Assembly: GCA_020057245.1 (NCBI GenBank)
Contig: JAGVGD010000077.1
Coordinates: 1 to 38,995 of the forward strand
Origin: Thiobacillus sp.
GTDB lineage: Bacteria > Pseudomonadota > Gammaproteobacteria > Burkholderiales > Thiobacillaceae
Reading direction: 5' to 3'
Length of the DNA: 38,995 bases
The notes below the pieces were generated by a model. It was not told the DNA's origin and searched no databases. It saw only the letters and a program-made list of their open reading frames with translations. A program made the translations under genes and the position numbers. Every line of letters begins with the position of its first letter. Within the stretch, counting starts at the first letter, position 1. This document shows positions 24,760 to 32,398 of the stretch, piece after piece.

Positions 24760-26778
24760 TCAGTATTTCAGGTCACGCGATGTGAACGGCCGCTTGGGCG
24801 CACTGCCTAGAACGCGGGTGAGCACTGAATTCATGGTGGCGCAGTCGTTGTCGAAGCCGCCGTGGCTGTGGCTGACGGAGGCGCCCAGCTTGATGGCGGC
24901 GGCTTCCTGGGCGGGATGGAGCGGGATGCCTTCCGAGACCACTAGCGCGGGGCGGCCGTCGACGCTTCCATCAAACAGCTTGGCGAGCGTCTTGTCGGCG
25001 TCGATGCAGGCCTTCATCCCCAGGATTGGCACCTCGCGCATCCCTTCGAAGGCGTTGGAGACGAGGTAGAGCAGCGATTTTCCATAGGGCCCCACGCTGT
25101 CATCGCGTTCCAGCTTGTCCGACAGGATGTAGAGGCTCGGCAGCGGGATATGCCCTGCTTCGAGGCCGGGCAGCAGCAGTTGCTTGAAAGTGTCGGTGCG
25201 GATCGCGGGGGCGAGGAACTGCACGCTCTTCAGCGGTATGCCCAGGTTCGCCAGCAGGGGCATGGCGTGGGCGGCGAAGATGCTGCCCGCCGAATGGCCG
25301 ACGATGTGCAGCTCCCAGCCGGCCTTGTCGTGGCTGGCCAGTTTCTTCTTGGCCAGTTCGACATAACTCGCGACAAGCTGGATGGCGCCGATGTTGTGCG
25401 GGTGGTCGGACGCCAGCCGGGCGTTTTCCTTCATCTCCCCCCACAACCGGTGGCCTGCGCGGGCGAGGGTGAGTTCGAGCACACGGTCCTTGGCCTCGGT
25501 CAGGTTTTCCATGAAGCCGCCGCCGGCGAGCTTGTCGGCTTCGGTGAACAGGTCCTTGAACAGGCCCGCGACGCTGGAGAGGAAGTCGCTCTCCCACATG
25601 ATGTGCAGGGGATAAATCTCGTTTTCAAGCATGACGTCGCGCATGGCGACGATGCGCTTGGCCGAGGCGGATTCGGAGTTGAGCCCGCCGTGCAGGTACA
25701 GCAGGATACGACGCTTCTTCCAGCCTCGGGCTTTGGCGGGGAGGGTTTCGCAGAACAGGCGTTCGATGTCGGACTCGGTGGTCCAGTATTCACCGGAATC
25801 GGACAGTTCGCCGTTGTTGGCGACGTCAATGACGTAGGGCCGGATGTCGGACAGCGGAATGGTGCGGCTGGCGCGCTGGATGCCGGAGGTGTCGATGGAT
25901 TTGTCGTCCGCCCACAGGTCCATCATGACTGGCACGCCGAGTTGTGCCACCCAGACGTCGGTGGCATGCATCAAGAAGTCTTCATAGGGCAGCAGCGCAA
26001 AACCGCCGGCGCCCCAGCCCGGCCCCCAGGAATTCTGGATGATGAAACCCTGCGGGGTGTAGCCGACGAGGGCAACGGCATGGCCGCCGTCGGCGCTGCC
26101 GCTGCGCTTGATCACGGGTAGCCTGAGCGTGACCTTGCGGCCGCGGTGCACATAGCTCACCAGCACCGGCTTGTCGCCCTTGCTAGCGCCCGGAGCGGCC
26201 CAGCCCGAATGCACCATCAGTGTGGCGTAGAGAATGCCGGTCTCGCTCAGCGCGGTGTGCATGTCGCGCACGTTGTAGGGGCGGATGCGGTAATAGGCGC
26301 CGCCCGGCGCCGCCATCGCCTGCTGGATGATGGCGTCGCTCATGTGCGTGATGCCATGCTGGTCGTCTTTCCATGCCGAGCGCAGACACACGCCGTGCTT
26401 GGACCAGGCCTTGATCGCGCCGCGTGCGGAAGAACCCTCGTAGGCCTCGCCCGGCCATTCGTCGTAGCGCCGCGCCAGTTCGTACAGCATGCGCGGGCTG
26501 ACGACGGCGGTCCGTTTCTGCTTGGCGCGCAGAAAGTTCACCACGGCTGCCAGCGCAAAGCCGGTACAGGCGCCTTCCTTGCCCTGGTCGAGAATCATCG
26601 CCGGCTTGATGAAGGCGCAACTCACCAGCGAATCCGGCAGTGAGATCAGCGCGGGCTGATAAAACCAGTCGCGCAGGTCGATGCGGTCGGGAAAGGCGTC
26701 GAGCCGCTGGCCGGTGGCCTTTTCAGCGCTGGTTTTGAGCGTTGGTTCGGACTGCGTGCGGGGGGACTTGAGGGCCAT
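24760..26778 (-). CDS. Papain-like cysteine protease fused to alpha/beta hydrolase
   Basis: The 672-aa protein has two enzyme halves. Residues about 30-285 form a papain-fold (C1) peptidase: oxyanion Q65 and nucleophile C71 in DQGKEGACTGFA, catalytic H233 in DGGHAVALVGY, and N249 in IQNSWGPGWG. Residues about 350-672 look like an alpha/beta hydrolase: YLHGGLNSE oxyanion region, nucleophile S496 in GHSAGS, a strand with VQFLAPAI, and a C-terminal SHSHGGFDND that may supply the catalytic His. No signal peptide or membrane segment is visible, so it is probably cytoplasmic. All catalytic residues needed for two activities (peptide bond; ester or lipid) appear present. Ribosome site AAAGGAAG; 29 nt after the cytochrome gene. 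Confidence 0.82.
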   Translation of the reverse strand: MALKSPRTQSEPTLKTSAEKATGQRLDAFPDRIDLRDWFYQPALISLPDSLVSCAFIKPAMILDQGKEGACTGFALAAVVNFLRAKQKRTAVVSPRMLYELARRYDEWPGEAYEGSSARGAIKAWSKHGVCLRSAWKDDQHGITHMSDAIIQQAMAAPGGAYYRIRPYNVRDMHTALSETGILYATLMVHSGWAAPGASKGDKPVLVSYVHRGRKVTLRLPVIKRSGSADGGHAVALVGYTPQGFIIQNSWGPGWGAGGFALLPYEDFLMHATDVWVAQLGVPVMMDLWADDKSIDTSGIQRASRTIPLSDIRPYVIDVANNGELSDSGEYWTTESDIERLFCETLPAKARGWKKRRILLYLHGGLNSESASAKRIVAMRDVMLENEIYPLHIMWESDFLSSVAGLFKDLFTEADKLAGGGFMENLTEAKDRVLELTLARAGHRLWGEMKENARLASDHPHNIGAIQLVASYVELAKKKLASHDKAGWELHIVGHSAGSIFAAHAMPLLANLGIPLKSVQFLAPAIRTDTFKQLLLPGLEAGHIPLPSLYILSDKLERDDSVGPYGKSLLYLVSNAFEGMREVPILGMKACIDADKTLAKLFDGSVDGRPALVVSEGIPLHPAQEAAAIKLGASVSHSHGGFDNDCATMNSVLTRVLGSAPKRPFTSRDLKY

Positions 26779-26807
26779 GCGACTTCCTTTCGTAAAGGCT
26801 TTCGGGA

Positions 26808-28268
26808 TCAGAGGGTTTTCAGGTGTTCAAGCAGCGCGGCCTTGCTGGCGTCCGGTAGGGCCGTGCCGAAGTCATGCCCCTGATTGCTGTTGCCGCGCAG
26901 CCGCGTGTCGAGTAGCGTGCCCGCGCGTTCGGCCGCCGGGCCCTGCACGACGAAGCCGACGCGTACCGGGTCGTAGACGTCGTAGCCGCGCCAGAAGACT
27001 TGCGGCCGCTGCGCGGGCGGCGTCAGCAGGTCGGACAGGGTCGGCACCGAGCCGTTGTGCAGGTAGGGGGCGCGCAGCCAGATGCCGTCGAGGAACTGCG
27101 CGACATAACCTGTCAGCGGGGCTTCGACCAGTCCTTTGCGCTGGATGCCCATGTCGCTGACGACCTTGTTGGCCTCGATCGCCGCCGGTTTGCCCCAGGT
27201 GTCGATGCGGCCGCGGTCGGTGCCGATTTCGGCAAGCGGAACGATGGTGCCGGTGCGTGCGCTGGCGTGGCAGGCCGCGCAGTTCGCATCGAACACTGCC
27301 TTGCCCTGCGCGGCGCGGGTGGCGTCGATGGGGAAGGGATATTTTGGCGCGGGCTTGTTCTTCAGGTAATCGACGAGCCAGTCGATGTGGCCGAGGAAAT
27401 CGTCCTTGTCCTTCGGTTCCGCGCCCATCAGCCCCAGTGCCGAATCGATGACGACCGAATAGGGATCGTGCGAGTCGCCGGCGAAGTTCATGCGGTGGCC
27501 TTTTTCCGGCTGGTATTTCTTCAGGTTCCACACTGACGGCATGTCAGTCGGGCCGAAGCTGTCGTCCATTGGCCAGCGGATCATGAAGTACTTGGTCAGG
27601 TTCATCGCGTCGTCGCGCCCGCGCCCCCATTCGGGAAAGTCGTGGCGGTAAAGCCACTGGAACTGGCCTTCGCGCTCGGTGAGCCGTTTCTTGGTGATGG
27701 GGATGATGAGGTAGCGATAGGCCATCCGGTCGATGAAATCGAGTTTGGAAGCGAGTTCGATCTCGGCCATCAGCGTGTCGGCGTTGAAACGCGGGTCTTT
27801 CGCGCAATCGACGAGGAAGCGGAAAAAGGCTTCGAGGTCGAGCGTGTGGTTAGGGCCGGTGACGACCAGCGTCGGCGTTTCGTCGGCTTGGGTGCGGTAA
27901 CTCGACACGTGGCAGGACGCGCAGGTGTTGGCGACGCGATCAAAACCAATCCGCCGCTTGGAGAATCCCACCGGCAGTTCGCGGCCTTCTTCCCACACCA
28001 CGCCGAAGCTGGCGTAGCCGACGCCGGGCTTGGGCAGTTTGTCGGGAAACACGCGCGGCAATACGTAGAAAATCCAGTAGGGGATGCCGGCGTCGTTTTC
28101 CGCGCCCATCGAGCCGTACTTGAAGCGGTCGTCCGGGTTGTCGAAGGCCGTCGCGCCGTAATCGCGCATCAAGCGGTTGTAGCCGACGATGCCGAGCACG
28201 ACGGCGAGGAGCAGCACGACGAGGCCGGTTATTTTCAGCCAGCGCGGACAGTTGCAAAGCGTCTTCAT
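26808..28268 (-). CDS. Membrane-anchored di-haem cytochrome c, RoxA/di-haem peroxidase type (paralogue 1)
   Basis: The 486-aa protein has an uncleaved N-terminal anchor (about 12-30) preceded by CNC at residues 5-7, and two haem sites, C116-A-S-C-H120 and C330-A-A-C-H334. Conserved blocks are DRFKYGSMGAENDAGIPYWIF, GYASFGVVWEEGRELPVG, PFPIDATRAAQGKAVF and APYLHNGSVPTLSDLL followed by RPQVFWRGYDVYDP. The last block is the pattern of RoxA/RoxB rubber oxygenases and related di-haem peroxidases and fatty-acid dioxygenases. The catalytic part faces the periplasm. It shares all blocks with the next gene (28279-29751), so the two are tandem paralogues. GAGGA ribosome site; 10 nt gap. Confidence 0.85.
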   Translation of the reverse strand: MKTLCNCPRWLKITGLVVLLLAVVLGIVGYNRLMRDYGATAFDNPDDRFKYGSMGAENDAGIPYWIFYVLPRVFPDKLPKPGVGYASFGVVWEEGRELPVGFSKRRIGFDRVANTCASCHVSSYRTQADETPTLVVTGPNHTLDLEAFFRFLVDCAKDPRFNADTLMAEIELASKLDFIDRMAYRYLIIPITKKRLTEREGQFQWLYRHDFPEWGRGRDDAMNLTKYFMIRWPMDDSFGPTDMPSVWNLKKYQPEKGHRMNFAGDSHDPYSVVIDSALGLMGAEPKDKDDFLGHIDWLVDYLKNKPAPKYPFPIDATRAAQGKAVFDANCAACHASARTGTIVPLAEIGTDRGRIDTWGKPAAIEANKVVSDMGIQRKGLVEAPLTGYVAQFLDGIWLRAPYLHNGSVPTLSDLLTPPAQRPQVFWRGYDVYDPVRVGFVVQGPAAERAGTLLDTRLRGNSNQGHDFGTALPDASKAALLEHLKTL

Positions 28269-28278
28269 GGCATCGTCC

Positions 28279-29751
28279 TCAGAAGGTTTTCAGGTATTCC
28301 AGCAGCGCCCACTTGTCGGCCGCCGGCAGCGTGGTGCCGTAGGCCGCGCCTTCGTGGCCGGCGTTGCCGTTGCCCGGAATCGCGGTGTCGTAGCGGAACA
28401 GACCGGGCGCTTCGGCGGTGACGAAGCCGAGGTGTTTCGGGTCGTAGAGATCGTTGCCGCGCCAGAAAACTTGCGGACGCTGCGCTGCGGGTTGCAGCAG
28501 ATCCCACAGCGTGGGCACCGAACCGTTGTGCAGGTAAGGCGCGCGCAGCCAGAGGCCGTCCAAGGGCGCGTTGGCGTAGCCCCAGGTTTTGCGGAAGTGG
28601 CGGAAGCGTCGATCCGGATCGGCCGAATACAGCATGCCCTGGTTCTGCGCAAGCTGCAGGGTGTAGGAATCGAGACGACCGCGGTCGGTGCCGATGACGG
28701 CAATCGGCGTGACCTTGCCGACGTAGTCGCCCGTGAAATCGCTGCCGGATTTGCCGTGGCAGGCGGCGCAGGTGGCGTCGTAGACGGCCTTGCCACGTGC
28801 GGCACGGGTGGCGTCGATGGGGAAATGTTTTCCGAACGCGGGGGGCGTGGCCGTGGCGATCCATCCCTCGATGCGCGCGATGGCGGCGTGATCGATGAGC
28901 TTGGGCGTGGCGCCGGTACCGAAGGCGGCGGAGAGATTGCGTTCCTCGACGCGGCTGTTGTTGCCATCCCAGTGCAGCTGCATTCCCTGTTTCTTCGCCT
29001 GGTTCCAGATCGCCGGGAAGTCGGATACGCCGACGAGTTCTTCTTTCGGCAGATGCTCGAAGGGCACGCCGAAAATGGCCTTCGCCGAATTGAAGGTGTC
29101 GACGCGCCCCGGCCCCCACTCGGCCTGCGCATGAATGAAGCGCAGCCGTCCGAGCAGGCCGGCGACGCCGTCGCGCATGAGGTAAATGCCGAGTGGGTAG
29201 ACCACGGTCTTGTCGAGCAGGCCGAGGCCGCCGGCTTTCTCCGCGATGCGCGGCACCACCTGCGCGGGGGTGAAGCGACGGTCGTTGACGCAGGTCTGGA
29301 CGAATTTCTGGAAGCGCATCAGATCCAGTTGATTCGCCGGCATGCCGGAAACCAGTATGGGTTGGGCCGTGGGCGACGTGCGCACGGTGGCGGTGTGGCA
29401 CACGGCGCAGTTGAGGAACACGCGGTCAATGCCCAGATGCCGCCGCTTCGACATGCCGACTGGCAGGTCGCGTCCGGGCTCGAAAATGAAGCCGAGCGAT
29501 GCGTATCCCTTGCCCGGCAGCATCTCGGGGCAGACGTCGGGCAACACCTGAAACAACCAGTAAGGGAAACCCATGTTGCGCTCGCCGCCAGTGGAACCGT
29601 ATTTGAAGTGTTCGACCGGGTCGTCGTAGGTCACCGGCCGGTCGGGCAGGAAGCGGATTGCGGCGATCAGCGCGAAGAGTAGAACCAGAAGGACGATCGC
29701 CCACAACCAGAAACGGCAGGCGCTGCACGATGGGGTGGGGGCGGGGGTCAT
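28279..29751 (-). CDS. Membrane-anchored di-haem cytochrome c, RoxA/di-haem peroxidase type (paralogue 2)
   Basis: The 490-aa protein has an N-terminal anchor (about 13-33) preceded by CSAC at 9-12, and haem sites C115-A-V-C-H119 and C328-A-A-C-H332. It repeats the blocks of the neighbouring paralogue: EHFKYGSTGGERNMGFPYW, GYASLGFIFEPGRDLPVGMSKR, FPIDATRAARGKAVYDATCAACH, LRAPYLHNGSVPTLWDLL and RPQVFWRGNDLYDP. The middle section (180-290) differs most and may carry specificity. Oxygenase versus peroxidase activity cannot be told from this view. There is no good ribosome site. The start is 7 nt after the 59-aa gene stop, implying coupling. Confidence 0.85.
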   Translation of the reverse strand: MTPAPTPSCSACRFWLWAIVLLVLLFALIAAIRFLPDRPVTYDDPVEHFKYGSTGGERNMGFPYWLFQVLPDVCPEMLPGKGYASLGFIFEPGRDLPVGMSKRRHLGIDRVFLNCAVCHTATVRTSPTAQPILVSGMPANQLDLMRFQKFVQTCVNDRRFTPAQVVPRIAEKAGGLGLLDKTVVYPLGIYLMRDGVAGLLGRLRFIHAQAEWGPGRVDTFNSAKAIFGVPFEHLPKEELVGVSDFPAIWNQAKKQGMQLHWDGNNSRVEERNLSAAFGTGATPKLIDHAAIARIEGWIATATPPAFGKHFPIDATRAARGKAVYDATCAACHGKSGSDFTGDYVGKVTPIAVIGTDRGRLDSYTLQLAQNQGMLYSADPDRRFRHFRKTWGYANAPLDGLWLRAPYLHNGSVPTLWDLLQPAAQRPQVFWRGNDLYDPKHLGFVTAEAPGLFRYDTAIPGNGNAGHEGAAYGTTLPAADKWALLEYLKTF

Positions 29752-29758
29752 GGCGGCG

Positions 29759-29938
29759 TCAGAACGGTTTCGCCGTGCGATTTTTCTCGCACAGCTTCAA
29801 GTAGGGGTCGATGGCGTGCTGCTTGAGGTCGGCCGGGCCCATTCTCCCCAGGTCCTCGATGCGTCCCTGCATGCGGTTGAGAAAGGCGTTCCATCTGGCC
29901 AGGCGGGTAGCCTGGAAGGCATCAAAGGGATGGGTCAT
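29759..29938 (-). CDS. 59-aa protein, unknown
   Basis: The ATG at 29938 has AAAGGA 6-7 nt upstream. The frame overlaps the end of the preceding cytochrome gene by 17 nt and stops 7 nt before the next cytochrome ATG. The peptide is soluble and basic, with an amphipathic helix (FQATRLARWNAFLNRMQGRIEDLGR) and one cysteine (KLCEKN). It has no signal or membrane segment. No family recognised. Ribosome site, tight packing and clean start/stop make it a likely real gene. Confidence 0.6.
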   Translation of the reverse strand: MTHPFDAFQATRLARWNAFLNRMQGRIEDLGRMGPADLKQHAIDPYLKLCEKNRTAKPF

Positions 29939-31508
29939 GTGATGTCCTTTCTGCTCGGGATGGGGTGGCGGGCGGCAGGCAGGCGCGCAGCTGCGCGTAA
30001 GGCCGGGCAAGCAGCGCTTCGGGCGAGCGGCCCTGGGCGTGCAGGCGCAGGCGCATGTCCTGCAGCAGCGCTTCCAGGCTGGGCGAGCGCGCCCATGCTT
30101 CTGCATCCATACCGCGCGCGGCGAGGATGGCGGACGGCGGCATGGGCGATTTGCCGCGCTGCGCCGTGGCGGTTTTTGCCATGCTGAGGCGATAAAAGAT
30201 GCGTTCGGCGCAATGGTCGAGGCGGGCGTCGACGCTGGCCGCATCGCCATGCAGGAAGTTCGGCGGTTCGTTCGAGGTGCTGTCGTGGCAGACGCCGCAG
30301 TGGGTGCGAAAGCGGCTGTCTTCCACCGGGCGGGGTTCGGTGCGGGCGGGGGGAAGCACAGCAATGGCGGTTTTGCGCGGCTGGCCGAGTTCGGCCGACA
30401 GGGCATCGAGTTGCGCCTGGCCGAATGGTCGGGCGGCCAGTGCGCCGCGAACGCGCAGGGTGTCGAGCACGGCGCTCAGGTCGCGCTTCGCCAGTTGCCG
30501 TACGGCAACGGGATCGAGCATGCCAGCGAGGCCGACGACGAAGGCGGTCTTGTCCGGCGCTTTCCAGACTTCCAGCGGCGGACGCGGGAGCAAGGGGTCG
30601 CTGGCCGGGTCGGGCAGCGCGGCCAGTGGGTCGCGGTTGGGCAGGTCGGGATTGGGGATGGGCAGCCCCTGTGGCCAGACGGCTTTCCAGTTGTGATCAA
30701 GCGTGGCCAGGCTGTCCGGTGCGGGCAGCTTGCCGAAGCGGGCGTAATCGAGGGCTGCAGCGAAGGCATCCCTGCGGCAGCGGTTGCCGGTTTCTCCCGC
30801 GCCGCAACCTTGCTGCCACAGCAATTGCCAGACCGGGAACAGATTGGCGCGGTCGGTCGCCGTATCAATGAAATAGGCGATGTCGGTGCCGCTGAGTTTG
30901 ACGTCGTAGAAGTCGCGCCGCGCCGTTTTCAGGCGCGCGGCAATCGCCGGATTGGCCGGCGTCTCATCCCACAGCGGACGGGCGAACATCGGCGCGGCAT
31001 TCTGGTGGCAGGCGAGGCACAGGCTGCGCCGCGCGTAGAAAACCTGCGGCGTCTTGCCTTTTTGATAATCGCGCACGATCTGGAATTCGAAGCGGCCTGC
31101 AGCATCGTTGTAGCTGATGACTTCGACGACTTCGCCCTTCTCGTGATAGCCGAGGAAGAGGCGATCTTTGAGCGGCGGAACGCCGGGTTTGTTGCTGCCG
31201 TCGGCGGCGGCGACCACGCGCGGATAGTGAAAGAAATCGGGCGCGCCGGCGTCTTTTTGCAGGGAGCGTCCCAGCGGAATCAGGGTGACTTTCAGCGGCG
31301 GCAGGCCGCCAGCGTCGGGCTGCATCTGCGCGTTGATCTGTTTTGCCAGTTTTGAAAACGGATAGGGCACCGGCGCGTGGCCGATCAACTGATCGAAGCG
31401 CGAACGACCGATGTGGGGGAGGTCATCCTGTGCGGCGGCGTCTGCGGTGGTCTGCAGGGATGTGTTCAGCATGGCAGCGAACATGATCGTGATCCAGCCC
31501 GATTTCAT
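29922..31508 (-). CDS. Secreted di-haem c-type cytochrome
   Basis: From ATG 31508 (4 nt after the lipoprotein stop) the protein is 528 aa; the GTG at 31547 is less likely. A signal peptide (ITIMFAAMLNTSLQTTADAAAQ) is followed by a mature part with two haem motifs, C164-L-A-C-H168 and C404-G-V-C-H408. The first sits in QVFYARRSLCLACHQNAAPMFARPLWDET, so the haem lies in a loop after a strand; the second in RFRTHCGVCHDSTSNEPPNFLHG. It lacks the LHNGSVP block of its neighbours, so it belongs to a different di-haem family, perhaps an electron-transfer partner. Similar proteins are annotated simply as cytochrome c. Its end overlaps the 59-aa gene. Confidence 0.8.
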   Translation of the reverse strand: MKSGWITIMFAAMLNTSLQTTADAAAQDDLPHIGRSRFDQLIGHAPVPYPFSKLAKQINAQMQPDAGGLPPLKVTLIPLGRSLQKDAGAPDFFHYPRVVAAADGSNKPGVPPLKDRLFLGYHEKGEVVEVISYNDAAGRFEFQIVRDYQKGKTPQVFYARRSLCLACHQNAAPMFARPLWDETPANPAIAARLKTARRDFYDVKLSGTDIAYFIDTATDRANLFPVWQLLWQQGCGAGETGNRCRRDAFAAALDYARFGKLPAPDSLATLDHNWKAVWPQGLPIPNPDLPNRDPLAALPDPASDPLLPRPPLEVWKAPDKTAFVVGLAGMLDPVAVRQLAKRDLSAVLDTLRVRGALAARPFGQAQLDALSAELGQPRKTAIAVLPPARTEPRPVEDSRFRTHCGVCHDSTSNEPPNFLHGDAASVDARLDHCAERIFYRLSMAKTATAQRGKSPMPPSAILAARGMDAEAWARSPSLEALLQDMRLRLHAQGRSPEALLARPYAQLRACLPPATPSRAERTSHDPSL

Positions 31509-31512
31509 GGCG

Positions 31513-32385
31513 CTAGCGCTGCGCCAGTACCCGTTTCTGCGTGCCACTCCAGCAGTCGTCCTTGATCTGGCCGGTTTCGAATTCGGCGCGGCCGGCTTTG
31601 TCGATATCTTTGCTGTAGAGCACGAAGTTGAGGATGAAGGCGTGGTCCATGTAGGCGCGGCCGAGATAGAGGCCGGGACGCACCATGCGGATTTCGTCGC
31701 GCACCTTGAGGCCGCGCCGCCCGGCGAGGAAATCGGGTTTTTCGCGGTAGCCGTGGATTTCGTCGGTGAAGGCGTAGTCGATGATGATGGATTCGCGGCG
31801 CGAGTCGATCAGGCTTTGCCCGCAGTAGAGCTTGGCGGGAAACAGCAGCCAGGCATCCTTGCCGTCGACGTCGATCTTGCCGATTTCGCCAGGGCCGATG
31901 ACGGGGCGCAGCACGGCGAGGTCTTCGATGCGGTTGCGCAGCACTTTTTCATTACGGTAGAACACCTTGCCTTTCCACAAGGCTTCGCCTGCGGTTTCCA
32001 GCATCTTGCCCTTGAAGTTGACGCCGAGGCCTTTGAGTCCGCCAATGATTTCGGCTGCGCGCAGCTTGCCCGAGCTGCCGCGCGGGAAGACGATTTCGCC
32101 GTCGAAGGGACCATCCGGCATCGGCCCGGAGCCGAGCCGTGCGTAGAGCTGGTCGAGTTCCTCCTGGTTCAGCCCGGCGAGATACTTGGGCGTGATCTTG
32201 ACGAGTTTCTTCAGCGGGATGGGGTGTTCGTATTCGACTTGGGCGAAGTCGGGCTTGCTGGCGTAGTCGTCGCCGTAGGGCGCGAAGGCGATGTCGGGTT
32301 TGCCGCCAAACAGGTCGCTGATTTTTTCGCAGCCGGATACAGGCGCGATCAGCAGGGCGGCGAGGAGCAGGATACGTGCGTTCAT
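31513..32385 (-). CDS. Lipoprotein, unknown family
   Basis: The 290-aa protein has a lipoprotein signal with lipobox VSGC (Cys19) after MNARILLLAALLIAP. No transport-retaining Asp follows at +2 (Glu), so outer-membrane sorting is likely. The mature part is a mix of strands and helices without haem motifs: VEYEHPIPLKKLVKITPKYLAGLN, an LVFPRG-like strand, GKDAWLLFPAKLYCGQSLID, and late LYLGRAYMDHAFILNFVLYSKD. I do not recognise a family. AAGGAG precedes the ATG. It is 13 nt after the 856-aa cytochrome gene, so it may be a partner or anchor for it. Confidence 0.75.
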   Translation of the reverse strand: MNARILLLAALLIAPVSGCEKISDLFGGKPDIAFAPYGDDYASKPDFAQVEYEHPIPLKKLVKITPKYLAGLNQEELDQLYARLGSGPMPDGPFDGEIVFPRGSSGKLRAAEIIGGLKGLGVNFKGKMLETAGEALWKGKVFYRNEKVLRNRIEDLAVLRPVIGPGEIGKIDVDGKDAWLLFPAKLYCGQSLIDSRRESIIIDYAFTDEIHGYREKPDFLAGRRGLKVRDEIRMVRPGLYLGRAYMDHAFILNFVLYSKDIDKAGRAEFETGQIKDDCWSGTQKRVLAQR

Positions 32386-32398
32386 GGCGTGTTCTCCT

